Shown here: piece after piece, positions 54,802 through 63,412 of the stretch
Numbering within the stretch: the stretch's first letter is position 1
Layout: each line of letters begins with the position of its first letter
From: Aliivibrio salmonicida LFI1238
Lineage (GTDB): Bacteria > Pseudomonadota > Gammaproteobacteria > Enterobacterales > Vibrionaceae
Direction of reading: 5' to 3'
Length of the DNA stretch: 64,000 bases
Assembly: GCF_000196495.1 (NCBI RefSeq)
Contig: NC_011312.1
Coordinates: forward strand, 186,001-250,000
Translations under genes and position numbers: made by a program
The notes under the pieces: generated by a model
What the model saw: only the letters and a program-made list of their open reading frames with translations
Told to the model about the DNA's origin: nothing
The model's database searches: none

Positions 54802-55802
54802 ACCTGAATTCTGGATAAGGCTGAACTAATTGCCCACCTAACGATCAGATCTTTCGACCAAGAATTATTTGAACGTATTTTAAAAGGTGGGCAAGATGAA
54901 TAAATTAGTTGATATATTTTGTGATGTCGATGATTTTTGTTATCAATTCTTATCTCAATGGGAAAAATACCTTGTTGAGGCTAGTGAGAGAAAAAGAAAA
55001 CGTCAGTCAGTAATGTCTACTAGTGAATGTATGACTATTGTCATCGCTTTTCATCAATCAAATCATAGAGATTTCAAGAACTTCTATATCGGGTTAGTTC
55101 ATCAATATTGGAAAGGATACTTTCCAAATTTACTTAGCTACACTCGATTTGTGAGCAAAATGCCTAGCCTAATCGCCCCAATGTGTGCCTATTTTCAATC
55201 TATCAAAGGTAAGCCGACTGGCATTGCTTTTGTTGACTCCACGAGTCTTAAAGTATGCCATAACATTCGAATTCCTCGCCATAAAGTCTTTGATGGTGTT
55301 GCGAAAAGAGGAAAAGGTACCATGGGATGGTTTTTCGGCTTCAAACTTCATTTATTGATTAACCATCTTGGAGAAATTATTTCGCTGAAAATCACAGCTG
55401 GCAATGTAAATGATAGGACTCCTGTACCTGATTTATGCAAAGAACTCTCGGGGAAATTGTACGCTGATAAAGGGTACATAGGTAAAAAGTTGAGTGAGAG
55501 CTTAAAGAACTCTGATGTCGATTTAGTGACTACCTCGCGAAAAAACATGAAAGCAAAAGAGATAAGTGCTTTTGATAAGGCTATGTTATCAAAGAGATAC
55601 ATTATCGAAACGATAAATGACCAATTGAAGAATATCTCTCAAATTGAACATAGCCGTCATCGTAGCGTGACTGGTTTCATGCTAAATGTAATTTCAGGCG
55701 TTGTGGCTTATTGTTTAAAAAAACAAAAGCCACGAATTAAGCTATCAGAATGTGAATTTGAACTAATCCTCGCTTAAAGCATGTTTTATCCAGAATTCAG
55801 GT
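54802..55802 (+). mobile_element. IS982-family insertion sequence (1001 bp) with 6-bp target duplication
   Basis: Inverted repeats ACCTGAATTCTGGATAA (54802-54818) and its exact complement (55786-55802) flank a single transposase gene. The 6-bp TAAATA occurs directly before (54796-54801) and after (55803-55808), a proper target duplication. It interrupts comF. Confidence 0.95.
54896..55777 (+). CDS. IS982-family transposase
   Basis: 293 aa from ATG 54896 (MNKLVDIFCDVDDFC); a GTG three codons upstream is possible. DDE motifs: FVDSTSLKVCHN, LYADKGYIG and the C-terminal KRYIIETINDQLKN with the glutamate. Full length and apparently active. Confidence 0.93.
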   Translation: MNKLVDIFCDVDDFCYQFLSQWEKYLVEASERKRKRQSVMSTSECMTIVIAFHQSNHRDFKNFYIGLVHQYWKGYFPNLLSYTRFVSKMPSLIAPMCAYFQSIKGKPTGIAFVDSTSLKVCHNIRIPRHKVFDGVAKRGKGTMGWFFGFKLHLLINHLGEIISLKITAGNVNDRTPVPDLCKELSGKLYADKGYIGKKLSESLKNSDVDLVTTSRKNMKAKEISAFDKAMLSKRYIIETINDQLKNISQIEHSRHRSVTGFMLNVISGVVAYCLKKQKPRIKLSECEFELILA

Positions 55803-56244
55803 TAAATATGCTCAACACTTTTGGTTAGCTCAGGACTTAGGCGTTCTATTAAGTGAATACATTACAGACCCTGCTCCGCTGATCATCCCCGTACCTTTAC
55901 ATTGGAAACGCTTTTGGTGGCGATCCTATAATCAAAGCGATTTATTAGGATGGACGTTAGCAAGAGAATTCAATCTTGAAAAAACCGTGACTCTCTGCGA
56001 TACCAAAATAGTAAAAAGAATTAAAGCCACTCGCCCTCAGCAAGGGTTATCTCGATCTTTTCGTCAAACCAACTTACTCGGTGCGTTTAAGGTGATGAAG
56101 CAGATTAATGAGAAGCATGTGGCGATTGTGGATGATGTGGTGACGACGGGGGCGACAATTAATCTGTTGTGTGCGGAGTTGAGAAAGGCGGGAGTTGAGC
56201 GGATTGATGTGTATGCGGTTTGCCGGACGGGGCGGAGTTAAGGG

Positions 56245-56449
56245 CTAGGGACTATACGCTGCGCTAACTAGAGACTAAAACGCTTCGCTTCTATAAGAGC
56301 AAAAGCTAAAAAACTAGAATTCAGATCGCTTTGCTTGCAGGTTTCAGGGGTGCTCGCTTTTGATCTTCCTGAAACCTGAGACCTGAACCCTCGCTTTGCT
56401 CTTATAGAAGCGAAGCGGTCTAGTTAGCGCAGCGTATAGCCTCTAGTTT
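56245..56449. repeat. Interspersed palindrome R9 (long form)
   Basis: Outer arms CTAGGGACTATACGCTGCGC ... GTTAGCGCAGCGTATAGCCT enclose the inner inverted pair GCAGGTTTCAGGGG / CCTGAAACCTGAGACCTG. It starts 4 bases after the comF stop. Confidence 0.9.
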
Positions 56450-56707
56450 CCTCATCCCACGGCAATCACAACGATCTCCTCTGAACTCTGATCTCAACCT
56501 GCTCTTAAAAAACCACAAGCAAACGATTGCTTTTTTTGATTTTTTATCTATAGAATCCTGTTCCAATTGATTAATCACTCACTTTAATCAATCAACCCCA
56601 ACAGAGACAGGTTCTGATTAACAGCAATCACAGATTGACGCCTTCTCACTTCATGCTCCCATTCAGCGAACCATGAAGACAACGTTATACAATTAGGAAT
56701 ATCGGCC
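56450..56707 (+). promoter_or_regulatory. xanP upstream region
   Basis: It begins with GCAATCACAACGATCTCCTC (as after R8), then an A/T-rich stretch with TTGATTAATCAC...TTAATCAATCAA inverted repeats near 56566-56598 and CCTGTTCC / AGACAGG. The rest to the ATG at 56708 is unassigned. I looked for a purine riboswitch pattern and did not see one. The xanP promoter must be here. Confidence 0.35.
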
Positions 56708-58100
56708 ATGACCGTTAAAAATAACACTACAAGACCATCTGAACTTATTTATCAGTTAGATGAGCGTCCACCGCTACCGCAAACTTTATTTGCTGCACTT
56801 CAGCATTTGTTGGCGATGTTTGTCGCGATTATTACCCCATCACTGATCATTTGTCAGACGCTTGGTGTTCCTGCTGCTGAAACGAATACTATTATTAGTA
56901 TGTCTCTGTTCGCTTCTGGTATTTCTTCTTTTATTCAAATCAAAACGTTTGGTCCAATTGGCTCGGGTCTTCTATCTGTTCAAGGGACAAGTTTTAACTT
57001 CTTAGGTCCTATCATTGGCGCGGGTCTCGCACTTAAAGCGGGGGGGTGCTGATGTTCCAACCATGATGGCGGCCATTTTCGGTACTATCTTAGTGGCGTC
57101 GACTGCTGAAATTTTCCTTTCTCGTGTACTTGAATACGCTCAAAAAATCATTACCCCATTAGTGTCAGGTATCGTTGTCACATTAATTGGTTTAACGCTT
57201 ATCCAAGTGGGCCTAGTGTCGATGGGCGGTGGTTACGCAGCGATAGGTGATGGCACATTTGGTAGCCTAGATAAACTGGCTCTTGCTGGTACGGTATTGC
57301 TTATTATTGTCGCTCTTAACCGATCGGCTAACCCTTACCTTCGTATGGCTTCTATCGTGATTGCGATGACTGTCGGCACAATAGCGGCATGGGCAATGGG
57401 CATGCTTAATACCAATATGGCTCACAACGCTGAATTAATCGCCCTACCAATTCCAATGCAATATGGCTTAAGCTTTGATTGGTCTCTGTTTATCCCTCTG
57501 GTTCTGATTTTCTTAATCACGGCACTAGAAGCGATTGGCGATATTACGGCAACCTCTGAAGTATCAGGCCAGCCAGTAAAAGGTCCGATTTACATGAAGC
57601 GTATTAAAGGTGGCGTATTAGCCGATGGTCTTAACTCTGCTATCGCTGCTGCATTTAACAGTTTCCCTAACTCGACCTTCAGCCAAAACAACGGCGTAAT
57701 TTTGCTAACCGGCGTTGCTAGTCGTTATGTGGGTTACTTCATCGCTGGTATGTTAGTTATCCTTGGTCTATTCCCGGGTGTTGCAAGCTTTGTTCAAGTT
57801 ATCCCTGAACCTGTACTTGGCGGTGCTACGATTGTGATGTTCGGTACGATTGCGGCGGCAGGTGTACGTATTATCTCTCGTGTTGATCTAGACCGCCGTG
57901 CCATCCTAATCATGGCAATGTCTTTCTCTATGGGACTTGGTTTGGCTCAAAAACCTGAAATTCTCCAGTTCATGCCTGAGATGATTAAAAACATTTTCTC
58001 ATCAGGTGTAACGGCGGGTGGTGTGACGGCGATTCTTCTGAATATTATTCTTCCAAGCTGTGAAGTGTTTGAGGAGGAGAAGGAAGAAGCGAAGATCTAA
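56708..58100 (+). pseudogene. xanP: Xanthine permease (NCS2 family), frameshifted in a G7 run
   Basis: Proton-driven purine base uptake at the inner membrane. The start, SELIYQLDERPPLPQTLFAALQHLLAMFVAIITPSLIICQ, and the body (GSGLLSVQGTSFNFLGP, TALEAIGDITATSEVSGQPV, NSFPNSTFSQNNGVI) match E. coli XanP as I remember it. The frame is lost at seven G residues (57040-57046). With six, the text reads LALKAGGADVPTMM and the whole gene is 464 codons. About 111 correct residues are made before the early stop. It may be a mutation, a slippage switch or a sequence error. Confidence 0.9.
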
Positions 58101-58108
58101 AGGGAGAG

Positions 58109-58308
58109 CTAGAGGCTATACGCTGCGCTAACTAGAGACTATAAAAGCATGTATTACTGTTGTGGTGATATTTTAGGTTTCAGGGCGCTGCGCTTGCAGG
58201 TTTCAGGTGTACTTGCTTTTGAGTTTCCTGAAACCTGAGACCTGAATCCTCGCTTTTGCTCTTATAGAAGCGAAGCGGTCTAGTTAGCGCTAGCGTATAG
58301 TTTCTAGT
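58109..58308. repeat. Interspersed palindrome R10 (long form)
   Basis: CTAGAGGCTATACGCTGCGC leads in; GCGCTAGCGTATAGTTTCTAG leads out. The core TTAGGTTTCAGGGCGCTGCG ... CCTGAAACCTGAGACCTG is almost the same as in R8. It lies between convergent xanP and envZ and fills that gap. Confidence 0.9.
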
Positions 58309-58328
58309 TCTTTTCCTGAAACCTCGAT

Positions 58329-59636
58329 TTATCTCCCTAACGGTAACTTAACCTGAACTTTCAAGCCACCTTCTCGGCGATTCGCTAAACTCACTTCACC
58401 TTGATGCTGACCCACAATACGTTTAACTATCGCAAGACCCAAACCTGTGCCTTCACTTCCTCGCGCCGTATCTCCACGGGTAAAAGGTTCAAACACCGAT
58501 TCTAATTGAGCCTCATCAATCCCTGGGCCATTATCTTCAATAATAATCCATGCGGTTTTATGATCGGCAGAAACGCGAGTCGATACTGCAATCCAATCAC
58601 CACCATAACGGATCGCATTAACGACTAAATTAGTGATCACCCGTTTAATCGCAATCGCATTACCATGCACAGATTGAGGGATATTAGCCAAGTTAGTCTT
58701 GATCTCTCGCTCATAACCGCCTTCAGCTAAAATCACTTCGTTAACGATGGTGTTGATGTCTACATCAATGAAATCTTGTTTTGCTACTGGTTTGAGATAA
58801 TCCATAAACTGACCGATGATCTCATTACACTCTTCCGTGTCTTTAATCATACTTTCTGCGAGATAATCGTCTTGCGGTGACATCATTTCTGTTGCTAAAC
58901 GAATGCGAGTTAATGGGGTACGAATATCATGACTCACCCCTGCCATTAGTAATGCTCTATCTTGCTCTAGTTGCTGAATTCCTTTCGCCATCTGATTAAA
59001 GGCACGAGTTACTGCTTGAATTTCTGACGCGCCTTTCTCTGGAAGTGGTTCTGGGATTTCACCCTTGCCCACTTTTCTCGCGGCGGTTTGCAGTGCCATC
59101 AATGGCCGATTCTGAATACGTATAAATGCCCACCCACCAAGGATCACTAATAAAGCGATAAATAAACTGTTTCTAAATAAGGGGGCAAAGTCTTCTTCTT
59201 GTAGCTCAGAAAGCGGGATCCGCATATAAAACTCTGGCATCGCTTCTGTTTTCATCCACAGAACATAACTGTCGGCTCCTAAAATCAAGCGCACTTCGGT
59301 TGGTGACTCTAACTCTCGACTCATCTCTTCACTTAAAAATTCAACCGGACTTGCTTGATAAAACTCTCTCATCTCAGGATCATGTTCATCATGGATACTT
59401 ACGCCTAATTGCTCTAATAACTGACGACGTAAAGGTTGGCCTAGTTGGATATTTGTTCCATTTTTAAGTGTCACGTCTTCTGCCAGCATTAAGCGTACTT
59501 CATAAGCCAAAATGCGGTTGAACTGTTGCAAGCTAGGCAAAAGTGCATAGTTAAAGACGGCAAGATAAGAGAATATTTGACTGGCGATTAGGAGTGATGC
59601 GAGGAGTAACAGTGTTCTGGCGAAGGTACTTTTCAT
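58329..59636 (-). CDS. envZ: Osmolarity sensor histidine kinase EnvZ
   Basis: A 435-aa inner-membrane sensor: first membrane segment TLLLLASLLIASQIFSYLAVF, a periplasmic domain to about residue 155, second segment NSLFIALLVILGGWAFI, HAMP linker, the phosphorylated His in MAGVSHDIRTPLTRIRLATEM, the N box NLVVNAIRYGG and ATP-binding IEDNGPGI and GTGLGLAIVKRIV. It is partner of OmpR but is separated from it by 313 bp carrying palindrome R11, so coupling of their translation is lost. Confidence 0.95.
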   Translation of the reverse strand: MKSTFARTLLLLASLLIASQIFSYLAVFNYALLPSLQQFNRILAYEVRLMLAEDVTLKNGTNIQLGQPLRRQLLEQLGVSIHDEHDPEMREFYQASPVEFLSEEMSRELESPTEVRLILGADSYVLWMKTEAMPEFYMRIPLSELQEEDFAPLFRNSLFIALLVILGGWAFIRIQNRPLMALQTAARKVGKGEIPEPLPEKGASEIQAVTRAFNQMAKGIQQLEQDRALLMAGVSHDIRTPLTRIRLATEMMSPQDDYLAESMIKDTEECNEIIGQFMDYLKPVAKQDFIDVDINTIVNEVILAEGGYEREIKTNLANIPQSVHGNAIAIKRVITNLVVNAIRYGGDWIAVSTRVSADHKTAWIIIEDNGPGIDEAQLESVFEPFTRGDTARGSEGTGLGLAIVKRIVGQHQGEVSLANRREGGLKVQVKLPLGR

Positions 59637-59671
59637 GGGTATTCTCTGTTTGGTGATGAATTTGAAGAGGG

Positions 59672-59878
59672 TTAGAGACTATACGCTGCGCTAGCTAGCT
59701 AGAAACTATAAGAGCGAGTATGGCTGGTGTGAATTTAGGTTTCAGGGCGCTTCGCTTGCAGGGTTCAGGAAGAGCAAGAGCTGAGTTCGGTTTGCTTTCG
59801 CTCTTCCTGAAACCTGAAACCTGAGACCTCGCTTTTTGCTTTTATAGTCTCTAGTTAGCGAAGCGTATAGTTTCTAGT
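59672..59878. repeat. Interspersed palindrome R11 (long form), between ompR and envZ
   Basis: TAGAGACTATACGCTGCGCTAGCTAGCTAG leads in and TAGTTAGCGAAGCGTATAGTTTCTAG leads out. The core holds TTAGGTTTCAGGGCGCTTCG ... TCTTCCTGAAACCTGAAACC. A further piece to 59945 (GCTCTTCCTCGTCCCTCGAG, TCCTCGACTCTCG) is GC-rich and may be a remnant. In related genomes ompR and envZ are nearly contiguous. Confidence 0.88.
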
Positions 59879-59949
59879 TCTTTACCTGAATCCTCACCTA
59901 CGCTCTTCCTCGTCCCTCGAGCGCAGCGTCCTCGACTCTCGTCCCTTCT

Positions 59950-60669
59950 CTATCCCTCTGCACCATCCGGTACAAACACATAACCTAATCCCCATACCGT
60001 TTGAATATAACGAGGGCGGCTTGAATCAACTTCAATCATACGACGAAGGCGAGAAATTTGAACATCAATCGAGCGCTCCATTGCTGAATACTCACGACCG
60101 CGCGCCATATTCATCAACTTGTCACGCGACATTGGTTCACGCATATTCGTCACCAATGATTTAAGTACCGCAAATTCGCCCGATGTTAGTGGCATTGGCT
60201 CTTCATTACGGAACATTTCACGCGTACCTAAGTTTAGGCGAAACTCACCAAACTCAACCATTTTATCTTCCGCACTTGGCGCACCCGGCGCTTCAATCAC
60301 TTGACGACGTAGAACCGCTCGAATACGCGCCAGTAATTCACGTGGGTTAAATGGCTTTGGTAGATAATCGTCCGCGCCCACTTCTAAGCCAACAATGCGA
60401 TCAATCTCATCACCTTTTGCCGTTAGCATTAAAATAGGTAGCATATTATTGTTACTGCGCAGACGACGACAGATAGATAACCCATCTTCACCAGGAAGCA
60501 TTAAGTCCAATACCATTAAGTGAAACGTTTCACGAGCTAACAAGCGATCCATTTGCTCACTGTTTGCGACACTACGAACTTGAAAGCCTTGCTCTGACAA
60601 ATAACGCTCTAATAAAGAACGAAGACGCGCATCATCATCAACAACTAAAATCTTATGGTTTTCTTGCAT
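59950..60669 (-). CDS. ompR: Response regulator OmpR
   Basis: A 239-aa regulator of porin genes. Receiver domain: KILVVDDDARLRSLLERYLSEQGF, the phospho-Asp in LMVLDLMLPGEDGLSICRRL and LTAKGDEIDRIVGLEVGADDYLPKPF with the Lys. C-terminal winged helix: LTSGEFAVLKSL and SRDKLMNMARGREYSAMERSIDVQISRLR. Divergent from the ParA-type gene. Confidence 0.96.
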   Translation of the reverse strand: MQENHKILVVDDDARLRSLLERYLSEQGFQVRSVANSEQMDRLLARETFHLMVLDLMLPGEDGLSICRRLRSNNNMLPILMLTAKGDEIDRIVGLEVGADDYLPKPFNPRELLARIRAVLRRQVIEAPGAPSAEDKMVEFGEFRLNLGTREMFRNEEPMPLTSGEFAVLKSLVTNMREPMSRDKLMNMARGREYSAMERSIDVQISRLRRMIEVDSSRPRYIQTVWGLGYVFVPDGAEG

Positions 60670-60878
60670 GGGCTTAACCTCAATATATAACTTATTTCAG
60701 TGTACTCATAAGTGTGAGCATAAAAAGTAACTATTTCATGAAAAATGATAGATGAAATTGTTACTTTTTATGTAACAGCTGCAAATTTTAAGTATAGAAT
60801 GCAGTACTACTGGTTATTTACATGGCATATTGATTGCTTAGTTAATAGCTTTTCAATAAGTATTGCGGATTCATTTCT
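60670..60878. promoter_or_regulatory. Divergent promoter region ompR / ParA-type gene
   Basis: A 209-bp gap between divergent starts, A/T-rich, with an inverted repeat AAAAAGTAACTATTTCAT ... ATGAAATTGTTACTTTTT (about 60722-60770) whose arms pair well. The hairpin could be an operator or terminator-like element. No repeat of the R family is present. Confidence 0.45.
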
Positions 60879-61619
60879 ATGTTAGTCGGATATAAACGTG
60901 CACAGTGTAAGAAGGTTCTTGTCATCAACCGTAAAGGTGGTGCAGGCAAATCAACCTTTGCAATTGCAATGGCGTCTTTCTACGCTCATCAAAACGTAAA
61001 GACTGAAATCATCGATCTTGATCCACAAGGAACCAGTTATTTTTGGGGAAATAAAAGCGAGGGTGTAAGAACGACTAAATTTTTACCCTCTTCTAACGTG
61101 CCTTTCTCTCTCGCATTACGATTAGAAGCCGACACCAAAATTACGGTGATTGATTCTCCCTCTAATTTCAGTCAATTTGAAATGGAGAAATATATCTCGA
61201 TGGTGGATAAAATTGTTTTTCCCGTTCAACCCTCACCGATTGATGTTCACTCTATGTTGGGGTTTATTAAGGATTTAATTAAGTCTCCCGCCTTTAAAAA
61301 TAACAGAGTTGAATTAGCGTTTGTTATTACTCGCTGCAAAGAAAACAAGCAAGGCACTGAGTTTATTCATAAAGTGCTGCAACACATGAAATACCCGCTA
61401 TTAGGTAGTATGTCTGAGAGTCAGGCATATCAGAATATGTTTTCTGAAAAGAACAGTTTTTTGATTAGCCATCCAGAATTAGATAAAGAACTTTGGCAGA
61501 GGATGAAGCTGTGGCTTGATGTCGATATGACGCCACCACAAACACTCGCCCCAGAAACAACAAAAGTGGCTGAGCCGAAGCCAACCACTTATCGTTCTTT
61601 ACTTAAAAGACGCTATTAA
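60879..61619 (+). CDS. Orphan ParA/MinD-type ATPase
   Basis: A 246-aa deviant Walker ATPase: VINRKGGAGKSTFAIAMASF (Walker A with signature Lys), IIDLDPQGTSYFWG and VIDSPSNFS (Walker B), PVQPSPIDVHSM. A proline-rich tail (TPPQTLAPETTKVAEPKPTT) ends in basic SLLKRRY. No ParB-like partner is next to it. Such orphan ParA proteins often place other machinery in the cell; the cargo here is unknown. It converges with pyrE. Confidence 0.83.
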   Translation: MLVGYKRAQCKKVLVINRKGGAGKSTFAIAMASFYAHQNVKTEIIDLDPQGTSYFWGNKSEGVRTTKFLPSSNVPFSLALRLEADTKITVIDSPSNFSQFEMEKYISMVDKIVFPVQPSPIDVHSMLGFIKDLIKSPAFKNNRVELAFVITRCKENKQGTEFIHKVLQHMKYPLLGSMSESQAYQNMFSEKNSFLISHPELDKELWQRMKLWLDVDMTPPQTLAPETTKVAEPKPTTYRSLLKRRY

Positions 61620-61649
61620 CCACTTGTTTATGCATTAAGCTATTTGGAA

Positions 61650-62290
61650 TTAAATACCAAATTCTGCACGGTAGGCTTTTACTGACTCAAGTTGCTCAGC
61701 ATTGCCGCCTTTCTCTTCTAAGAAAGAGATCAGGTCAGTTAAGCTTACGATTGAGATAATTGAGCAACCAAAATCACGCTCTACTTCTTGAATCGCAGAT
61801 AATTCGCCTTTGCCTTTTTCTTGGCGATCGATTGCCACAAGACACCAGCAAGATCAGCGCCGTTTGCTTGGATAATTTCCATTGATTCACGGATTGCGGT
61901 TCCTGCTGTGATCACGTCATCAACCAACATGATGCGACCTTCAAGTGCGCTACCAACTAGGTTGCCACCTTCACCATGATTCTTTGCTTCTTTACGGTTA
62001 AAGCAATATGGCTTATCCGTATCGTGGTGATCCGCTAAGGCTACTGCGGTTGTCGTTGCGATTGGAATGCCTTTGTACGCAGGGCCAAATAGCACATCAT
62101 AATCAATACCTGATTCAACTAATGCCGCGGCATAAAAACGGCCTAAGCGCGCTAAATCACGACCGGTATTGAACAGACCAGCGTTGAAAAAATATGGGCT
62201 TATACGGCCAGACTTTAAAGTAAACTCACCAAACTTTAATACTTCTTTCTCAAGGGCAAATTCAATAAACTCACGCTGGTATGCTTTCAT
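61650..62290 (-). pseudogene. pyrE: Orotate phosphoribosyltransferase, frameshifted near the C-terminus
   Basis: Pyrimidine synthesis enzyme joining orotate to PRPP. From ATG 62290 (MKAYQREFIEFALEKEVLKFGEF) through FGPAYKGIPIATTTAVAL, FNRKEAKNHGEGGN and the PRPP motif IMLVDDVITAGTAIRES the sequence is intact. After ADLAGVL (about base 61836) the frame shifts and the early product ends WQSIAKKKAKANYLRFKK. The next frame holds AIDRQEKGKGELSAIQEVERDFG ... VKAYRAEFGI. The span is one base short of 214 codons, so a one-base deletion explains it. About 57 normal residues are lost. Confidence 0.9.
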
Positions 62291-62331
62291 CTTCATTCTC
62301 TCTTTTTTGGTATTGTGATATTTAAAATAAA

Positions 62332-62467
62332 AAACTATACGCTACGCTAACTATATTGCTTCGCCTAGAGACTATAAGAGCGAACATCGATATTTTAAGT
62401 ATTAACACTCACATAATCAGTGCTTTTGCTTTTATAGTTTCTAGCTAGCGTAACGTATAGTTTCTAG
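62332..62467. repeat. Interspersed palindrome R12, between rph and pyrE
   Basis: AACTATACGCTACGCTAACTATATTGCTTCGCC leads in; TTTTATAGTTTCTAGCTAGCG ... TATAGTTTCTAG leads out. The core is unique A/T-rich sequence of about 55 bp. It lies downstream of the rph terminator and upstream of pyrE in what is a single operon in E. coli. Confidence 0.85.
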
Positions 62468-62487
62468 CTCTTTCTTTTTGATACATA

Positions 62488-62516
62488 AAAAAATAGCCCC
62501 TGAATCAGGAGCTATC
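62488..62516 (-). terminator. Terminator/attenuator after rph
   Basis: On the minus strand GATAGCTCCTGA / TCAGGGGCTAT with a following T run (TTTTTTTATG). In E. coli the rph-pyrE gap holds an attenuator responding to UTP; the same role is inferred here from position. Confidence 0.75.
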
Positions 62517-62524
62517 AAAATCAA

Positions 62525-63241
62525 TTATTCGGCCAACGCCGCTTTCTGCTTCTCAATGATATCATTGATGCCCTGTTGCGCCAGAGCCAGCATGTCTAAC
62601 AACTCTTGGTGAGAGAACGGCGCTACTTCTGCCGTGCCCTGCACTTCAATCATCTTACCGTCTTCCATCATTACGACGTTCATATCGGTATCGGCTGCGG
62701 AGTCTTCTAAATACTCAAGGTCACAAATTGCTTCGCCTTTATAGATACCAACAGAAACAGCAGCAACGTGCCCTTTCATTGGGTTCTTTTTCAGCTTACC
62801 TGATGCGATCATGTGATTGATAGCGTCTGCTAATGCCACACTTGCACCAGTGATAGATGCTGTACGTGTACCGCCATCCGCTTGGATCACATCACAATCA
62901 ACCGTGATCATTTGCTCACCTAATGCTTCTAGGTCAACCGCAGCTCGTAGGCTACGCGCGATCAGACGTTGGATTTCCATCGTGCGACCACCTTGTTTGC
63001 CACTTGCCGCTTCACGATTATTACGTGTGTGCGTTGCGCGAGGTAGCATGCCGTATTCAGCCGTTACCCAGCCTTTACCTTTACCTTTTAACCAGCGAGG
63101 AACATTTTCTTCAACACTTGCAGTACAAATTACTTTTGTATTACCAAATTCAACTAATACAGACCCTTCTGCGTGCGCAGTAAAGTGACGAGTAATCGTA
63201 ATTGGACGGACTTGCTGAGCTGTTCTTCCGCTAGGACGCAT
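62525..63241 (-). CDS. rph: Ribonuclease PH
   Basis: Phosphorolytic 3'-5' exoribonuclease that trims tRNA ends. 238 aa from ATG 63241 (MRPSGRTAQQVRPITITRHF), the family start; the frame is open 26 codons upstream without similarity. VLVEFGNTKVICTASVEE, GWVTAEYGMLPRATHTRNNREAASGKQGGRTMEIQRLI in pieces, and DCDVIQADGGTRTASITGA are typical. Divergent from yicC, as in E. coli. Confidence 0.95.
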   Translation of the reverse strand: MRPSGRTAQQVRPITITRHFTAHAEGSVLVEFGNTKVICTASVEENVPRWLKGKGKGWVTAEYGMLPRATHTRNNREAASGKQGGRTMEIQRLIARSLRAAVDLEALGEQMITVDCDVIQADGGTRTASITGASVALADAINHMIASGKLKKNPMKGHVAAVSVGIYKGEAICDLEYLEDSAADTDMNVVMMEDGKMIEVQGTAEVAPFSHQELLDMLALAQQGINDIIEKQKAALAE

Positions 63242-63412
63242 GGCAGATACCTTGATTATGACAAATTGTCGGCGATTATACCGAACTCCCCTAATAATGC
63301 ATAGCGGCGTTTCTTTCATCGACTCTACTTACTTCCTAAAGCGCTTATCTGCTATAGTATGCCCAATATTTTTATTCATCATCCTTCCTATTGATGATTT
63401 GAGGACGCTTAC

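Larger units (their letters stand above)
54515..56241 (+). pseudogene. comF: comF (amidophosphoribosyltransferase-like competence protein), interrupted by IS982
   Basis: ComF/GntX proteins help DNA uptake or use in competence. The 5' part (54515-54801) holds the zinc finger pairs CDYCC..., CQRC, CKQCGLHTEHDTDVCGEC and SDYSEPLKEYVSKLK. The 3' part (from 55809) continues YAQHFWLAQDLG ... VPLHWKRFWWRSYNQSDLLG and the PRPP motif VAIVDDVVTTGATI to a stop at 56239-56241. Removing the IS and one copy of the TAAATA duplication restores one open frame (KLKYAQHF) with no other damage. The loss is therefore recent. Confidence 0.92.

Noticed and set aside
56450..56707. Purine riboswitch upstream of the xanthine permease
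   Set aside because: No conserved purine-aptamer core or terminator/antiterminator pair could be made out; only short inverted repeats are present.
12250..62467. CRISPR array or integron attC sites as explanation for the repeated palindromes
   Set aside because: The copies are scattered singly between ordinary genes, are 135-270 bp long, lack regular short spacing and have no cas genes or integrase nearby. attC sites would alternate with gene cassettes of one orientation.
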